From NCBI GenBank assembly GCA_963725085.1, contig CAVRXM010000005.1, positions 620,001-684,000 of the forward strand: 64,000 bases of DNA. The letters run 5' to 3'. Below the pieces are notes generated by a model. It made no database searches. It was not told the DNA's origin and saw nothing but the letters and a program-made list of their open reading frames with translations. The position numbers and the translations under genes were made by a program. Source of the stretch: VRUE01 sp963725085. Its GTDB lineage: Bacteria > Actinomycetota > Thermoleophilia > Solirubrobacterales > 70-9. This document shows, one piece after another, positions 6,939-15,670 of this stretch. Position 1 is the first letter of the stretch. Each line of letters starts with the position of its first letter.

Positions 6939-8956
6939 GGGCGCCTGACCCGGAACCTGAACACCGCCGGGCTCGGGTCGGAGTTGCCGGCGGCGTCGGT
7001 GGCGGTCACGCGGAAGACGTGGCTGCCGGGGCCGACCCTGTAGGCGCGGGGCGAGGAGCAGGGCGTGGGGCGGCGGCGGTCGAGCCTGCAGACGAACGTC
7101 GATCGCTCGTTTGCGGAGAATCGGAACACGACCCGGTGACGTCCCCTGATCAGGGTCAGTGCCTTGCGCGGGCCGGTGACGATCCGGGTCCGCGGCGGGG
7201 TGCGATCGGGCGCGGGAGGCGGTGGCCCCGCGGCGGGCGGCACCGGCGAGGGAGGGGTGTCGGGCGGGCGGAAGCTGTTCGGGGCGCGTTCGTGGATCGC
7301 CTCGCATCCGACCGGCGCCGCGTCGGGGCCGTTTTCGGGGAAGTCGATCTGAGCGGTGTCGAAGCCTTCGCCGCAATCGATGACCGGGTCGGGGTCGGGC
7401 ACCGGAGTGCCGGAGTTGGCGAGGATCGAGTCGTCGCCCGCGCCCGCGAAATAGCTGTCGGGGCCGGGGCGCCCGAGCAGCTGGTTCGGGCCGGAGTCGC
7501 CGACCATGACGTCACCGAAGCTCGTGCCCTCGGTGTCCTCGAGCCCGCTCAGCGTCGTCAGCAGGGACGCGCTCGCGCATTCGGGCCGACCGTCGGGCCC
7601 GAGCTGACCCGCCGACCCGGCCGCCATCTCGATCGCGATCGCGGCGTTGAAGTTGGCCCAGTTGGCGTTGTCGGTTCCGGGCCCGCCGTCGAGCGAGTCC
7701 CCGTCGCAGACCGCGTTCGAGACGAAGAGGTCGTCTCCCGCCCCCGCATCGAGATGGTCGGCGCCGCCGTTGTTGGGGACGGCGTCGTCGCCGCCTCCGG
7801 CGGCGGCCGTGTCGTTCCCGGCGCCGTCGATCACGGCGTCCTCCGTTTCGCCTCCGGTCAGCAAGTCGTTCCCTTCGCCCCCCAGCAGGACCACCGAGGT
7901 CGAGGCCGGGAATCCCTGAGTCGCGGTCAGCGTGTCGTTGCCCGCATTGCCGGCGAGGAGGATCGAGTCAGGCGGTTCCGTAACGGGGAAGGGGCCCACC
8001 GGGTTGCCGCCGACCGTGAAGCTGACCTGGCCGGAGGAGTAGGAGGCGGCGACGTCGTCGGCGCCGTCGCTGCCCGAGAGGTAGAACGCCTGGCCGGCGG
8101 TGGACTGGGAGGCCATTGGCCCGGCTGACACCGTGCCCGGGTCCCTGGGCTGTATTTTCGCGCTCGAGGACTCGCATTCGTGGGCGGTCGCGGCGATGCA
8201 GCCGTCGCCCTCGGCGCCGCCGTACGCGACGTCGGCGCCGCCACCGCCGTCGATCAGATCGGCGCCGCCACCGCCGTAGAACGTCTCCGCGTCGGAAGTT
8301 CCGACGATGTAATCGTCGAACGGCGTCCCGACCACCACCTCGAAATTCCCGAAGGTGGTCTCCGGTGCGAGCGGTTCATCGACGCCGCCGCCCGAGGGAG
8401 CGAGCCCGTTGTTGGCGAAGTCGTCGCCGAGGTCGACGTAGACGCCCCTGCCGACGTCGGCTGGAAAGCCGGCATCGTCGAAGAGGGGGCCCTGGTTCGG
8501 AAACCCGGGAGTCGCGCCGGTCGCGAAGCTGAGTGTGTCGGTGCCGCCCCCGGAGTCCCCGATCCTGTCGATCGTCGCGTCGCCGCGAGCGAGGTCATTG
8601 CCGGCTTCACCGTCAAGCGTGTCGGCCCCAAAACCGCCTGAGAGGCGGTCGTTGCCGGGCCCACCGCGAAGATGATCGTCGCCCACACCTCCGTAGAGGC
8701 GGTCGTCGCCTTCGCCCCCGAAGAGGCTGTCGTTGCCGCGGCCCCCGAAGAGGGAGTCATTGCCGCCTTCACCGAGGACGGTGCCGATCCCGCGCGGCGC
8801 GTGGATCGTGTCGTCGCACGGGGTGCCGACGATCGTGTCACCGACCGTCTGCGGTCCTTCGGCGCAGCTCGGAGCGGCGCCCGCGGGCGGGCCGGAGGCA
8901 AGCGCCAGAAGGAGGAGCCCGAGCAGGGGCCCGGCCGGTCGCAGGAGTCGCATCAT
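6935..8956 (-). CDS. Secreted RTX calcium-binding repeat protein
   Basis: 673 aa. Residues 1-27 are a signal peptide. Residues about 45-125 hold a run of nonapeptides of the GGxGxDxxx type (GGRGNDSLF, GGEGDDRLY, GGVGDDHLR, GGPGNDRLS), which fold into a calcium-binding parallel beta-roll; more isolated RTX units follow through the middle. A proline-rich linker (PPAAGPPPPAPDRTPP) leads to a C-terminal Ig-like domain ending in TDAAGNSDPSPAVFRF, which is common in surface proteins of this group. Two ATGs are possible (8954-8956, 8951-8953); the first is used. Probably surface-attached or released; no catalytic domain is seen. Glutamates in the repeats use GAA codons. Confidence 0.88.
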   Translation of the reverse strand: MMRLLRPAGPLLGLLLLALASGPPAGAAPSCAEGPQTVGDTIVGTPCDDTIHAPRGIGTVLGEGGNDSLFGGRGNDSLFGGEGDDRLYGGVGDDHLRGGPGNDRLSGGFGADTLDGEAGNDLARGDATIDRIGDSGGGTDTLSFATGATPGFPNQGPLFDDAGFPADVGRGVYVDLGDDFANNGLAPSGGGVDEPLAPETTFGNFEVVVGTPFDDYIVGTSDAETFYGGGGADLIDGGGGADVAYGGAEGDGCIAATAHECESSSAKIQPRDPGTVSAGPMASQSTAGQAFYLSGSDGADDVAASYSSGQVSFTVGGNPVGPFPVTEPPDSILLAGNAGNDTLTATQGFPASTSVVLLGGEGNDLLTGGETEDAVIDGAGNDTAAAGGGDDAVPNNGGADHLDAGAGDDLFVSNAVCDGDSLDGGPGTDNANWANFNAAIAIEMAAGSAGQLGPDGRPECASASLLTTLSGLEDTEGTSFGDVMVGDSGPNQLLGRPGPDSYFAGAGDDSILANSGTPVPDPDPVIDCGEGFDTAQIDFPENGPDAAPVGCEAIHERAPNSFRPPDTPPSPVPPAAGPPPPAPDRTPPRTRIVTGPRKALTLIRGRHRVVFRFSANERSTFVCRLDRRRPTPCSSPRAYRVGPGSHVFRVTATDAAGNSDPSPAVFRFRVRRP

Positions 8957-8988
8957 CGCTCTAACTACCCGAACCGGACGACCGGAAC

Positions 8989-9726
8989 TCAGTTGCGCAT
9001 CGCCGCTCCCCGGGCGGAGGCCGCCGCGGCGAGCTCGAGGTCGTCCTCGAGCGGCTCGAGCACGGGGCGGCTGCCGTAGCGATGCTCGAGCGCGAGCGCG
9101 ATCAGGTGGTCGGCGAGCCAGGCGTTCTTCGGCAACAGCGGGCCGTGCAGGTAGGTGCCGATCAGGTTTCCGCGGCGAACTCCCTCGAGCCCGTCCTCGC
9201 CGTTGTTGCCGAACCCCTTGATCACCCGCCCGAGCGGCTCCGCCTCCCGGCCGAGGTGGGTGCGGCCCCCGTGGTTCTCGAAGCCGGCGATCTGCCGCGG
9301 CCCGTCGCCGAGGTCGCTCTCGATGATGACGTTGCCGATCAGGCGCGGGCCGGGCTCGCGAACGGTTGTGATGTCGGCGAGCCCGATTCCCGGCAGCCGC
9401 TCCTCGCCCAGCTGGTAGCTGTGGCCGAGCAGCTGGTAGCCGCCGCAGACAGCCAGCATCACCGCGCCGTCGTCGACCGCCTCGGCGAGCGCGTCGCGCT
9501 TGGTCTCGACCATGTCGGCGGCGACGACGCGCTGGTCGCGATCCTGGCCGCCGCCGAGGTAGAGGAGATCGTGGGCGTCCGGGTCGAGGGCCTCGCCGGG
9601 CCCGGCGGCGGCGAGGACGAACCCGATGCCGCGCCACTCGCAGCGGCGGCGGAGGAAGAGGATGTTGCCGCGATCCGCGTAGATGTTCATCTGGTCGGGA
9701 TACAGGGCGAGGACCCGGAGCTCCAT
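8989..9726 (-). CDS. gatD: Lipid II isoglutaminyl synthase, glutamine amidotransferase subunit GatD
   Basis: 245 aa. A CobB/CobQ-type class I glutaminase. The nucleophile cysteine is in VCGGYQLLGHSY, the nearby GxENHGG block is present (FENHGGRT), and the C-terminal histidine lies in GTYLHGP. GatD supplies ammonia to MurT, which amidates the D-Glu of lipid II. The partner murT is encoded upstream on the same strand, with one methyltransferase gene between. The start ATG overlaps the stop of that methyltransferase (TGATG), so translation is coupled. Confidence 0.9.
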   Translation of the reverse strand: MELRVLALYPDQMNIYADRGNILFLRRRCEWRGIGFVLAAAGPGEALDPDAHDLLYLGGGQDRDQRVVAADMVETKRDALAEAVDDGAVMLAVCGGYQLLGHSYQLGEERLPGIGLADITTVREPGPRLIGNVIIESDLGDGPRQIAGFENHGGRTHLGREAEPLGRVIKGFGNNGEDGLEGVRRGNLIGTYLHGPLLPKNAWLADHLIALALEHRYGSRPVLEPLEDDLELAAAASARGAAMRN

Positions 9727-10454
9727 CAGGACCCCCTCTCGATGAGGACGACGGTGGACCCGACATGATCGTCGGTCATCGGGACCTCGTCACGGGCGGC
9801 GGGGCGCAGGCCGGCATCCTCCGCCTCGTCCTCGAGCCGTGCCGCGGAGAGCGCGAAGAGCGGGATCTCATCGACCTCCTCGCTGAGTTCCCCGGTCGGG
9901 GACACCAACTGCCGCAGGCGGCGGACGAGGAGCTTCTCCTCGTCTATCGCGATCTCGAGCGGCTGGCTCGAGTAGACCCAACCATCGACCTCGCGCGTGT
10001 CGGGGAGGGGGGGCGGTATGTCGTCGGTGGCGGCCGGCACCCGTTCGACGATCGCAAACGCGGCGATCCCGCCGGGCCGAAGATGCCGGGCGACGCAGGA
10101 GAGGCATCGGAACCTGTCCCGCGGGCCGTCGAACAGCTGCGCCAGCTGCGTCGGCGCCAGCACCAACCCGAACTCCTCGTCGATCTCGAACTCACGAGCA
10201 TCGGCGGCGATCGCCTCGGCCGGCAACCCCGCGGCGCGCAGGTTGAACGCCTCCACCAGAGCGTCGTCGAGATCGATCCCGACGACCCGGTGTCCCCGCC
10301 GCGCCAGGTGAAGGGCGACGCGACCGGTTCCGCAGCCGAGGTCGAGGACCGGGCCCTCGCGGGATTGGGCGAGCCTCTCCCAGAGGGCGAGGTCGGCCTC
10401 GTAGGCGCCGCACTCGAGGTCGTGCCAGAGGACGTTTGTGTCGACGATCTTCAT
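9726..10454 (-). CDS. Class I SAM-dependent methyltransferase between murT and gatD
   Basis: 242 aa. The SAM-binding motif I is LDLGCGTGRVALHLA (about residues 37-51), followed by the acidic GIDLD and a LRPGG motif later. The N-terminal NVLWHDLECGAYEADL block is typical of small-molecule methyltransferases. The target is unknown. It sits between murT and gatD with coupled translation to gatD, so a role in cell-wall precursor modification is possible, but this is only guilt by association. The 97 bp upstream contain repeat copy C, which ends exactly at this ATG. Confidence 0.8.
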   Translation of the reverse strand: MKIVDTNVLWHDLECGAYEADLALWERLAQSREGPVLDLGCGTGRVALHLARRGHRVVGIDLDDALVEAFNLRAAGLPAEAIAADAREFEIDEEFGLVLAPTQLAQLFDGPRDRFRCLSCVARHLRPGGIAAFAIVERVPAATDDIPPPLPDTREVDGWVYSSQPLEIAIDEEKLLVRRLRQLVSPTGELSEEVDEIPLFALSAARLEDEAEDAGLRPAARDEVPMTDDHVGSTVVLIERGS

Positions 10455-10518
10455 AAATTTTCGCGCTTCGCTCGCTGCGCGAGGGCCAGCGATGGACGCT
10501 TGCTCGCTCCGCGCTCAC
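10455..10518 (-). repeat. Intergenic repeat type 1, copy C
   Basis: A 64-bp element starting GTGAGCGCGGAGCGAGCAAG and ending at the start codon of the methyltransferase gene. A hairpin TCGCGC-loop-GCGCGA lies inside. It matches copy A exactly over positions 2-23 and again in the AGCGAAGCG block. Confidence 0.75.
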
Positions 10519-10551
10519 AGCCGCGTCCGCGACGGGCGGGTTGGTCGGAGC

Positions 10552-11943
10552 TCAACGCCAGAACTCCTCGGTCAGGCCGCGCGAGGAGAGCAGCCGGTGG
10601 AGCTCGAGCAGCGCGGTATAGGTGGGAAGCGCGAAGAGGCGCTCGGGGGCGGCGGCGAGCGCCGCGTCGAGAGACCGCTCGATCTCGGGCTCGACCGCGA
10701 TCGCCTCCTGCGGCCAGCCCGCGTACTTGAGGCGCAGCGCCATCTCCGGCGCCCGCGTCCCGGCGCAGGTCACTCGCCGCACGCGGCTGGCGAGCAGCTC
10801 GAAATCGGCGTCCCAGATCCAGGAGACATCGCGGCCGTCGGCGATCCCGTCGTTGAGCCCGATCCAGAGGTCGAGGCCGCCCTCGTCCTCGAGCCGCAGG
10901 GTCCGCAGGACCTCGTTCGTTCCGGCGGGGTTCTTGATCAGCAGGATCGATGCGCGCCTGCCCGCCACCTCGATCGTCTCGACCCGGCCGAAGGCCGACC
11001 TGGCGGCCGCGAGGGCGGCCGGGATCCGCTCCTCGGCGACGCCGAGCTCGAGCCCGGCCGCCACCGCGGCGAGCGCGTTGTAGACGTTGTAGAGCCCGGG
11101 CAGTGGGAGGTCGAGGCTGAGCTCTCCGGCCGGGGTGCGAACGGCGACGGTCGAGCCCTCCATCCCACGCAGCTCGATCCGCGTCGCGGCGACGTCCGGC
11201 GCCGGGCGCCGGGCGCCGCAGTTCGGGCACGAGTAGTGGCCGAGGTGGCCGACGAAGGCCCGCTCGTAGACGTAGGGGTGGCCACAGCGCCGGCAGTGCT
11301 TGGCGTCGAACGCGTGCTGGAGCTCGGGCAGCGCCTGCGAGGAGTCCTCGATCCCGAAGTAGGCGACGCCCTCGCGCCGGCGCTCCTCGGCGTCACGGCC
11401 GAGGTCGGCGATCAACGGGTCGTCGGCGTTGAGGACGAACCGGGAGCGCCCCACCCGGTCGGAGACCGTCTTCGCCCACTCCTCGGCCAGGACCTCGATC
11501 TCGCCGTAGCGGTCGAGCTGGTCGCGGAAGAGGTTGCCGAGGACGATCAGGGTCGGGTCGAGCTGGTGCGCGACTTTCGGCAGCCAGGCCTCGTCGACCT
11601 CGAACAGCCCCTCGTTGCCGACCTGCTCGAGCAGGGCGGTCGCGATCCCCCAGGTCATGTTCGAGCCGGCCCGGTTGTGGACGGGAGCCCGGCCCTCTGC
11701 CTCGAGCAGGGCGGCGATCATCCCCGCCGTCGTCGTCTTGCCGTTGGTCGCGCTGACGAGGGTGACACCGCGCCCGAGGCCGGAGCCCAGCCGCGAGATC
11801 GCGTCGGGAGCGAGGCGCAGCAGCACCCGGCCCGGCAGCGTCGTCCCCCCGCCGCGACCGCTCGCCCGGCTGGCGGCGCCGAGCGCCCGCGCCGCCGCCC
11901 GCTTGGCGCCGAACACGGCCCCGTTGCGCCCGCTGGCGCTCAA
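10552..11943 (-). CDS. murT: Lipid II isoglutaminyl synthase, Mur ligase-like subunit MurT
   Basis: 463 aa. A Mur-ligase central domain with the ATP loop SATNGKTTTAGM (residues about 64-75), followed by an inserted zinc ribbon with two Cys pairs (CRRCGHPY and YSCPNCG) and the C-terminal DUF1727 domain with NPAGTNEVLRTL. MurT activates the alpha-carboxyl of D-Glu in lipid II and GatD delivers ammonia, giving D-isoglutamine. The start is a TTG one base after the stop of the lipid kinase gene, so the kinase, MurT, methyltransferase and GatD form one operon. Confidence 0.92.
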   Translation of the reverse strand: MSASGRNGAVFGAKRAAARALGAASRASGRGGGTTLPGRVLLRLAPDAISRLGSGLGRGVTLVSATNGKTTTAGMIAALLEAEGRAPVHNRAGSNMTWGIATALLEQVGNEGLFEVDEAWLPKVAHQLDPTLIVLGNLFRDQLDRYGEIEVLAEEWAKTVSDRVGRSRFVLNADDPLIADLGRDAEERRREGVAYFGIEDSSQALPELQHAFDAKHCRRCGHPYVYERAFVGHLGHYSCPNCGARRPAPDVAATRIELRGMEGSTVAVRTPAGELSLDLPLPGLYNVYNALAAVAAGLELGVAEERIPAALAAARSAFGRVETIEVAGRRASILLIKNPAGTNEVLRTLRLEDEGGLDLWIGLNDGIADGRDVSWIWDADFELLASRVRRVTCAGTRAPEMALRLKYAGWPQEAIAVEPEIERSLDAALAAAPERLFALPTYTALLELHRLLSSRGLTEEFWR

Positions 11944-11944
11944 C

Positions 11945-12844
11945 TCAGCCCTCGGCCTGGGGCCGGGGCACGATCACGCTGAGGGCGCGCGGCAGGACCC
12001 GCAGCGCCGCCGGCAGGTCGGTCAGGTGCTCACCGTCGGCATAGACGGGGATCGCGCGGCTCGCGCTCAGCTCGAGGTGCGGCGCCCGGAAAACACGCAC
12101 CTCGTCGAGCTCGACGTGGGTTCCCTTGAACACCTTCGGCAGGTTACCCACGAACCGGAGCTTGCCGCCCTCGCCGACCATCACGACGTCGAAGAGCCCG
12201 TCGTCGAGCTCGGCGTCCGGCGCGACGAACATCCCGCCGCCGAAGGCCCTGTTGTTGGCGACCGAGACCGAGTATCCGGTGAACCTGATCCGCTCCTCGT
12301 CGACCCGCACCGTGAAGCGGGCCGGCTTCCAACCGACCAGCGTGCGGAGCGCCGCGTAGGCGTACACGAGGCTGCCGCGGAAGAGCCGGGATTCGTTCGC
12401 GACCCGGTTCGCTTCTGAGTCGAAGCCGACGCTGACGATGCCGAGGAACCGTTTGCCATTGGCCTCGCCGACGTCGATCAGGCGCGAGTGGCCGGCGGCG
12501 AGGACGCTGACCGCCGGCTCCGGCTCGTCGGGGATTTCCAGCACCCGCGCGAGGTCGTTGCCGCGGCCGCCCGGAATGACCCCGAGCGGTGTCTCGGCCC
12601 CCGCCATCGCGCCGCCGACGGCGCCGATCAGGCCGTCGCCGCTCACGACCACCGGCACCTCGCCCGCCTCGACCGCTCGCAGCGCGGCGTCGATGCCGTG
12701 CTCGAGGTCCCTGGTCCGCAGGACGCGGAAGTCGACGTGGAGCTCGTCGAGTGCCGACTCGATCCGCGGCAGCAGTTTCAGCGACCGGCCGCCGCCAGAG
12801 GAGGGATTTACCAGCAGCACGAGGGGCAGGCCGGCGGTCTCCAT
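11945..12844 (-). CDS. Diacylglycerol kinase family lipid kinase
   Basis: 299 aa. A DAGK-catalytic domain protein of the YegS/DgkB/LCB5 type. It has LVNPSSGGGR at the N-terminus, SGDGLIG where the family usually has GGDGT, and PGGRGNDLAR where many have PxGTxND, then DGLFDVV and the C-terminal YADGEH. It phosphorylates a lipid alcohol, perhaps diacylglycerol or a membrane lipid intermediate; the exact substrate is not readable. As the first gene of the murT/gatD operon it has a TAGGCT box 9 nt before its ATG. Confidence 0.88.
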   Translation of the reverse strand: METAGLPLVLLVNPSSGGGRSLKLLPRIESALDELHVDFRVLRTRDLEHGIDAALRAVEAGEVPVVVSGDGLIGAVGGAMAGAETPLGVIPGGRGNDLARVLEIPDEPEPAVSVLAAGHSRLIDVGEANGKRFLGIVSVGFDSEANRVANESRLFRGSLVYAYAALRTLVGWKPARFTVRVDEERIRFTGYSVSVANNRAFGGGMFVAPDAELDDGLFDVVMVGEGGKLRFVGNLPKVFKGTHVELDEVRVFRAPHLELSASRAIPVYADGEHLTDLPAALRVLPRALSVIVPRPQAEG

Positions 12845-12853
12845 CGTCTGAGC

Positions 12854-12859
12854 AGCCTA
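12854..12859 (-). promoter_or_regulatory. -10 box TAGGCT of the lipid kinase/murT/gatD operon
   Basis: Minus-strand TAGGCT, 9 nt from the ATG at 12844, with no Shine-Dalgarno sequence in the gap. Part of the recurrent leaderless-promoter pattern. Confidence 0.5.
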
Positions 12860-13525
12860 ATCGCGCCGATTCAGCTCGGCGGCGGGAAGCCGGCCGACGT
12901 AGAACGTCCCGGCGCCGGCGCGACCGATCTCGACCGGCTCGACGCCGTGCTGGAGGAACTTCCAGCGCAGCAGCGAGGGACGGGTGTAGAACGGCGTCTC
13001 CGGGCCCCAGCTCGAGGCGACGATAACCTGGCCGCCCGGCCGCAGCACCCGCGCCAGCTCGGCGAAGAACGGCGGCATGTTGAGCTGGGCGACGAGGTCG
13101 AACGAGTCCTCGGGGTAGGGGAGGGAGGAGGCGTCGCCGACCCTGAAGGCGATCCGTCCCTCGGGGTCGAGCCCGACCTTCGCCACGGCCGCGTGGATCA
13201 TCTCCTCCGAGAGGTCGACGCCGCGGACCCGCGCCTGCGGGAACTCGCGGGCGAAGAACAGGGTGCCGGCGCCGGTCCCGCAGCCGACGTCGAGGATCCG
13301 CTCGGGAGCGGGGGAGACGTGGAGGGCCGCCGCGGCGAGCGGCTCGAGATGCTCGACGCTGCCGGCGCCAACGCGATCGTCCCAACCGCTCGCCCGCTCC
13401 GAGAAGAACCGGCGCACGGGGCCGCGCAGCAGCGGCCAGAGCCAGGGCGCCCGGGCCGCGACGTTGTTGATCGCGCGCCCGACCGCGAGGTTCCGACGCG
13501 ATATCGCGCTCCGCTGCTCCGACAT
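12857..13525 (-). CDS. Class I SAM-dependent methyltransferase (UbiE/Methyltransf_11 type)
   Basis: 222 aa from the ATG at 13523-13525, chosen over an upstream in-frame TTG at 13576 because the conserved part begins here. SAM motif I is ILDVGCGTGAGTLFFA, followed by GVDLSEEM, the GDASSLPYPEDSFD motif II/III region and LRPGGQVIVAS. This is the Methyltransf_11 family (quinone, lipid or small-molecule methylation). Substrate not predictable. It ends 13 bp before the lipid kinase start and could be read through into that operon. Confidence 0.8.
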   Translation of the reverse strand: MSEQRSAISRRNLAVGRAINNVAARAPWLWPLLRGPVRRFFSERASGWDDRVGAGSVEHLEPLAAAALHVSPAPERILDVGCGTGAGTLFFAREFPQARVRGVDLSEEMIHAAVAKVGLDPEGRIAFRVGDASSLPYPEDSFDLVAQLNMPPFFAELARVLRPGGQVIVASSWGPETPFYTRPSLLRWKFLQHGVEPVEIGRAGAGTFYVGRLPAAELNRRD

Positions 13526-13557
13526 GCACCGATCATTCCAACTAGGCTTCGCGGCCG

Positions 13558-13625
13558 ATGAGCGCGGAGCGAGCAAGCGTCACGATCTGGTTCTTCGCGC
13601 AGGGAGCGAAGCGGGAATAATTGCG
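13558..13625 (+). repeat. Intergenic repeat type 1, copy A
   Basis: A 68-bp element ending directly at the cyclophilin ATG. It is 56/68 identical to copy B at 36686-36753, including the blocks ATCTGGTTCTTCGCGC and GGGAGCGAAGCG. It contains the imperfect hairpin TTCGCGC-loop-GCGGGAA. It fills almost the whole gap between the divergent methyltransferase and cyclophilin genes. Confidence 0.8.
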
Positions 13626-14315
13626 ATGAGCGGGGATGGAACCGAAGGGCGGCAGGTCGACCAGCGGCTGATCATCCTCGGCGTCTTCGCGCTCGTCGCG
13701 GTGGCGATCGTGGCCGCGATCCTGATCGCGCGAAGCGGCGGCAGCGACTCCGGCTCGACTGGCGCGGCCGGTTGCGAGGAAGTCGAACCCCCCGAACCGA
13801 AGAGCGTCAGCTTCAAGGCGCCGAAGCAGACCGTCAAGAAGGGCGAAGAACTGACCGCCGTCGTCGAAACGAGCTGCGGCACCTTCGACATCGCCCTCGA
13901 CTCCCAGAAAGCCCCAAAGACCGTCAACTCGTTCGTATTCCTCTCCGAAGAAGGGTTCTACGACGGCCTCGACTTCCACCGCATCGTCCCCGAATTCGTG
14001 ATCCAGGGCGGTGACCCGCTCGGCAACGGGACCGGCGGCCCCGGCTACAGCGTCACCGAGAAGCCCCCCGCAAACCTCAAATACACCAAGGGCGTCGTCG
14101 CGATGGCGAAGGGCGGGACCGACCCGCCCGGGCGCTCGGGGAGCCAGTTCTTCGTCGTCACAGGGGCCGAAGCCGGCCTGCCGCCCGAATACGCCCTCGT
14201 CGGCAACGTCAGCGAAGGCATGGAAGTCGTCGAACAGATCGGTGAACTCGGGAACAAGAAACAAGAACCGACGCAGACCGTCCTGATCGAACACATCGAA
14301 ATCGAACGCGGCTGA
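13626..14315 (+). CDS. Membrane-anchored cyclophilin-type peptidyl-prolyl isomerase
   Basis: 229 aa. Residues about 16-38 form one transmembrane helix (RLIILGVFALVAVAIVAAIL). After a linker, a cyclophilin domain follows with FDIALDSQKAPKTVNSFVFL, FHRIVPEFVIQGGDP (catalytic Arg and the RxxPxFxxQGGD signature) and SGSQFFV. It catalyses proline cis/trans isomerisation outside the membrane, probably helping exported proteins fold. Glutamate codons in this gene are almost all GAA (19 GAA to 2 GAG by eye after the membrane helix), unlike the peroxiredoxin gene next to it. Confidence 0.92.
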   Translation: MSGDGTEGRQVDQRLIILGVFALVAVAIVAAILIARSGGSDSGSTGAAGCEEVEPPEPKSVSFKAPKQTVKKGEELTAVVETSCGTFDIALDSQKAPKTVNSFVFLSEEGFYDGLDFHRIVPEFVIQGGDPLGNGTGGPGYSVTEKPPANLKYTKGVVAMAKGGTDPPGRSGSQFFVVTGAEAGLPPEYALVGNVSEGMEVVEQIGELGNKKQEPTQTVLIEHIEIERG

Positions 14316-14325
14316 GGCGACGGTC

Positions 14326-14331
14326 TAGGCT
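14326..14331 (+). promoter_or_regulatory. -10 box TAGGCT of the peroxiredoxin gene
   Basis: TAGGCT with a 6-nt gap to the ATG at 14338, inside the 22-bp space after the cyclophilin stop. Confidence 0.5.
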
Positions 14332-14337
14332 TTCGCC

Positions 14338-14838
14338 ATGGCGAAGGTCGACGTCGGAGACGCGGCTCCGGAGTTCGAGCTGCCGGGGACCGGTGGGCGC
14401 ACCTACCGGCTAGCCGAGTACCGCGGCGGCAACCTCGTGGTCGCGTTCTACCCGGGCGACGGCACCCGCGTCTGCACCGAGCAGTTCTGCTCCTATCGGG
14501 ACAGCGCCGAGCGTCTCGACGGCCTCGACGCCGAGGTGGTCGGGATCTCGCCGCAGTCGGTCGACTCGCACGAGCGCTGGACCCAGGAGAAGGAGCTCAA
14601 CGTACCGCTGCTGGCCGATGAGGACCTCGAGGTCTCGAAGGCCTACGGGGTCGTCGGCTGGGCCTCGCCGCTGGCCAGGGTCGTCGGCCTTCCGACCACG
14701 CCCGGGGGCTCATATGTGATGCGCTCGATCTTCGTCGTCGACGGGGAGGGCATCGTCCGCTTCCGGCACACCTCCCGCACCGGCGCGAGCTACCAGTCGG
14801 TGGGCGACATCGAGCGGGCTCTGGCCGCTGTCGGCTGA
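14338..14838 (+). CDS. Peroxiredoxin (BCP/PrxQ-like)
   Basis: 166 aa. AhpC/TSA thioredoxin-fold peroxidase reducing hydrogen peroxide and organic hydroperoxides. The peroxidatic and resolving cysteines are in RVCTEQFC (CxxxxC, residues about 45-50), the PrxQ/BCP arrangement, after FYPGDGT. Downstream GISPQSVDSHERW and LLADED are typical of the family. No signal peptide, so cytosolic; all glutamates are GAG. Its stop overlaps the ATG of the hydrolase gene (TGATG), so the two are coupled. Confidence 0.92.
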   Translation: MAKVDVGDAAPEFELPGTGGRTYRLAEYRGGNLVVAFYPGDGTRVCTEQFCSYRDSAERLDGLDAEVVGISPQSVDSHERWTQEKELNVPLLADEDLEVSKAYGVVGWASPLARVVGLPTTPGGSYVMRSIFVVDGEGIVRFRHTSRTGASYQSVGDIERALAAVG

Positions 14839-15658
14839 TGCCCGCCGAGCCGGTCCAGTTCACGGCCGGCGATGGGCCGGCGATCCGAGGCGAGCACACC
14901 GGCGAGGGCCCGGCGATCGTCCTCTGTCACGGGATCACCGCGACCCGGCGCTACGTCGTCCACGGCTCGAGGATCCTGGAGCGCGCTGGTCGCACCGTCG
15001 TCACCTACGACGCCCGCGGTCACGGCGAGTCGGACCCGGCGCCGCCGGGACGGGGTTATGGATACCCGGAGCTCGTCGTCGACCTCGAGTCGGTGGTCGA
15101 GGAGACGGTGGGCGACGGACAGTTCGTCCTCGGCGGCCACTCGATGGGGGCGCACACCGCGGTCGCCTACGCCCTCCGCCATCCCGAGCGGCTCTCCGGC
15201 CTGGTCGTGATCGGCCCGGTCTACGCAGGCGAGATCCCTGAGGAGCGGCTCGAGTACTGGGACGGGCTCTCCGACGCTCTCCGCGACGGCGGGGTCGAGG
15301 GATTCGTCGCCTACGTCATCGAGCGCCAGGAGACCGATCCGGCCTGGCGCGAGACGGTGGCGCGGATCACCCGCGAACGGATTCAGCTCCATCGCCACCC
15401 GGAGGCGCTGGTCGACGCCCTGCGCGAGGTCACCCGCTCGCGGCCGTTCGACCGCCTCGAGGACCTGGGGGCGCTCGAGCTGCCGGCGCTGGTCGTCGCG
15501 AGCCACGACGGCGCCGACCCGGGGCACCCGCGGGCGGTCGCCGAGGCCTACGCCGAGCAGCTGCCGCGGGCGCGCCTGATCGGCGAGGAGGAGGGTGAGT
15601 CCCCGCTGGCCTGGCAGGGGGGAAGCTCTCGCGCGAGATCGCCGAATTCATCATCTAG
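14838..15658 (+). CDS. Alpha/beta hydrolase, single-base deletion near the 3' end
   Basis: About 273 aa once corrected. Alpha/beta hydrolase fold with the oxyanion region LCHGITATRRY, the nucleophile elbow GGHSMGAH (Ser about 104), YDARGHGESD and a late acidic/His region. The end is disturbed: a run of six G at 15617-15622 needs one more G to read GGKLSREIAEFII and stop at TAG 15656-15658. As given, the frame runs on to 15884 through unrelated sequence. The length mod 3 agrees with one missing base. Substrate unknown; possible lipase, esterase or haloperoxidase-like enzyme. Coupled to the peroxiredoxin gene. Confidence 0.8.
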
Positions 15659-15661
15659 GCT
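15656..15661 (+). promoter_or_regulatory. -10 box TAGGCT before the 15671 gene
   Basis: TAGGCT overlaps the TAG stop of the hydrolase gene and lies 9 nt before the next ATG. Confidence 0.45.
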
Positions 15662-15670
15662 TCGAACACG

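Noticed and set aside
8600..8900. Short tandem repeats as a possible CRISPR array
   Set aside because: They are 27-bp RTX nonapeptide codon repeats without spacers inside the secreted protein gene.
10438..11982. 514-codon plus-strand frame opposite murT
   Set aside because: Antisense shadow of murT; low-complexity Glu/Arg/Leu composition and no motif.
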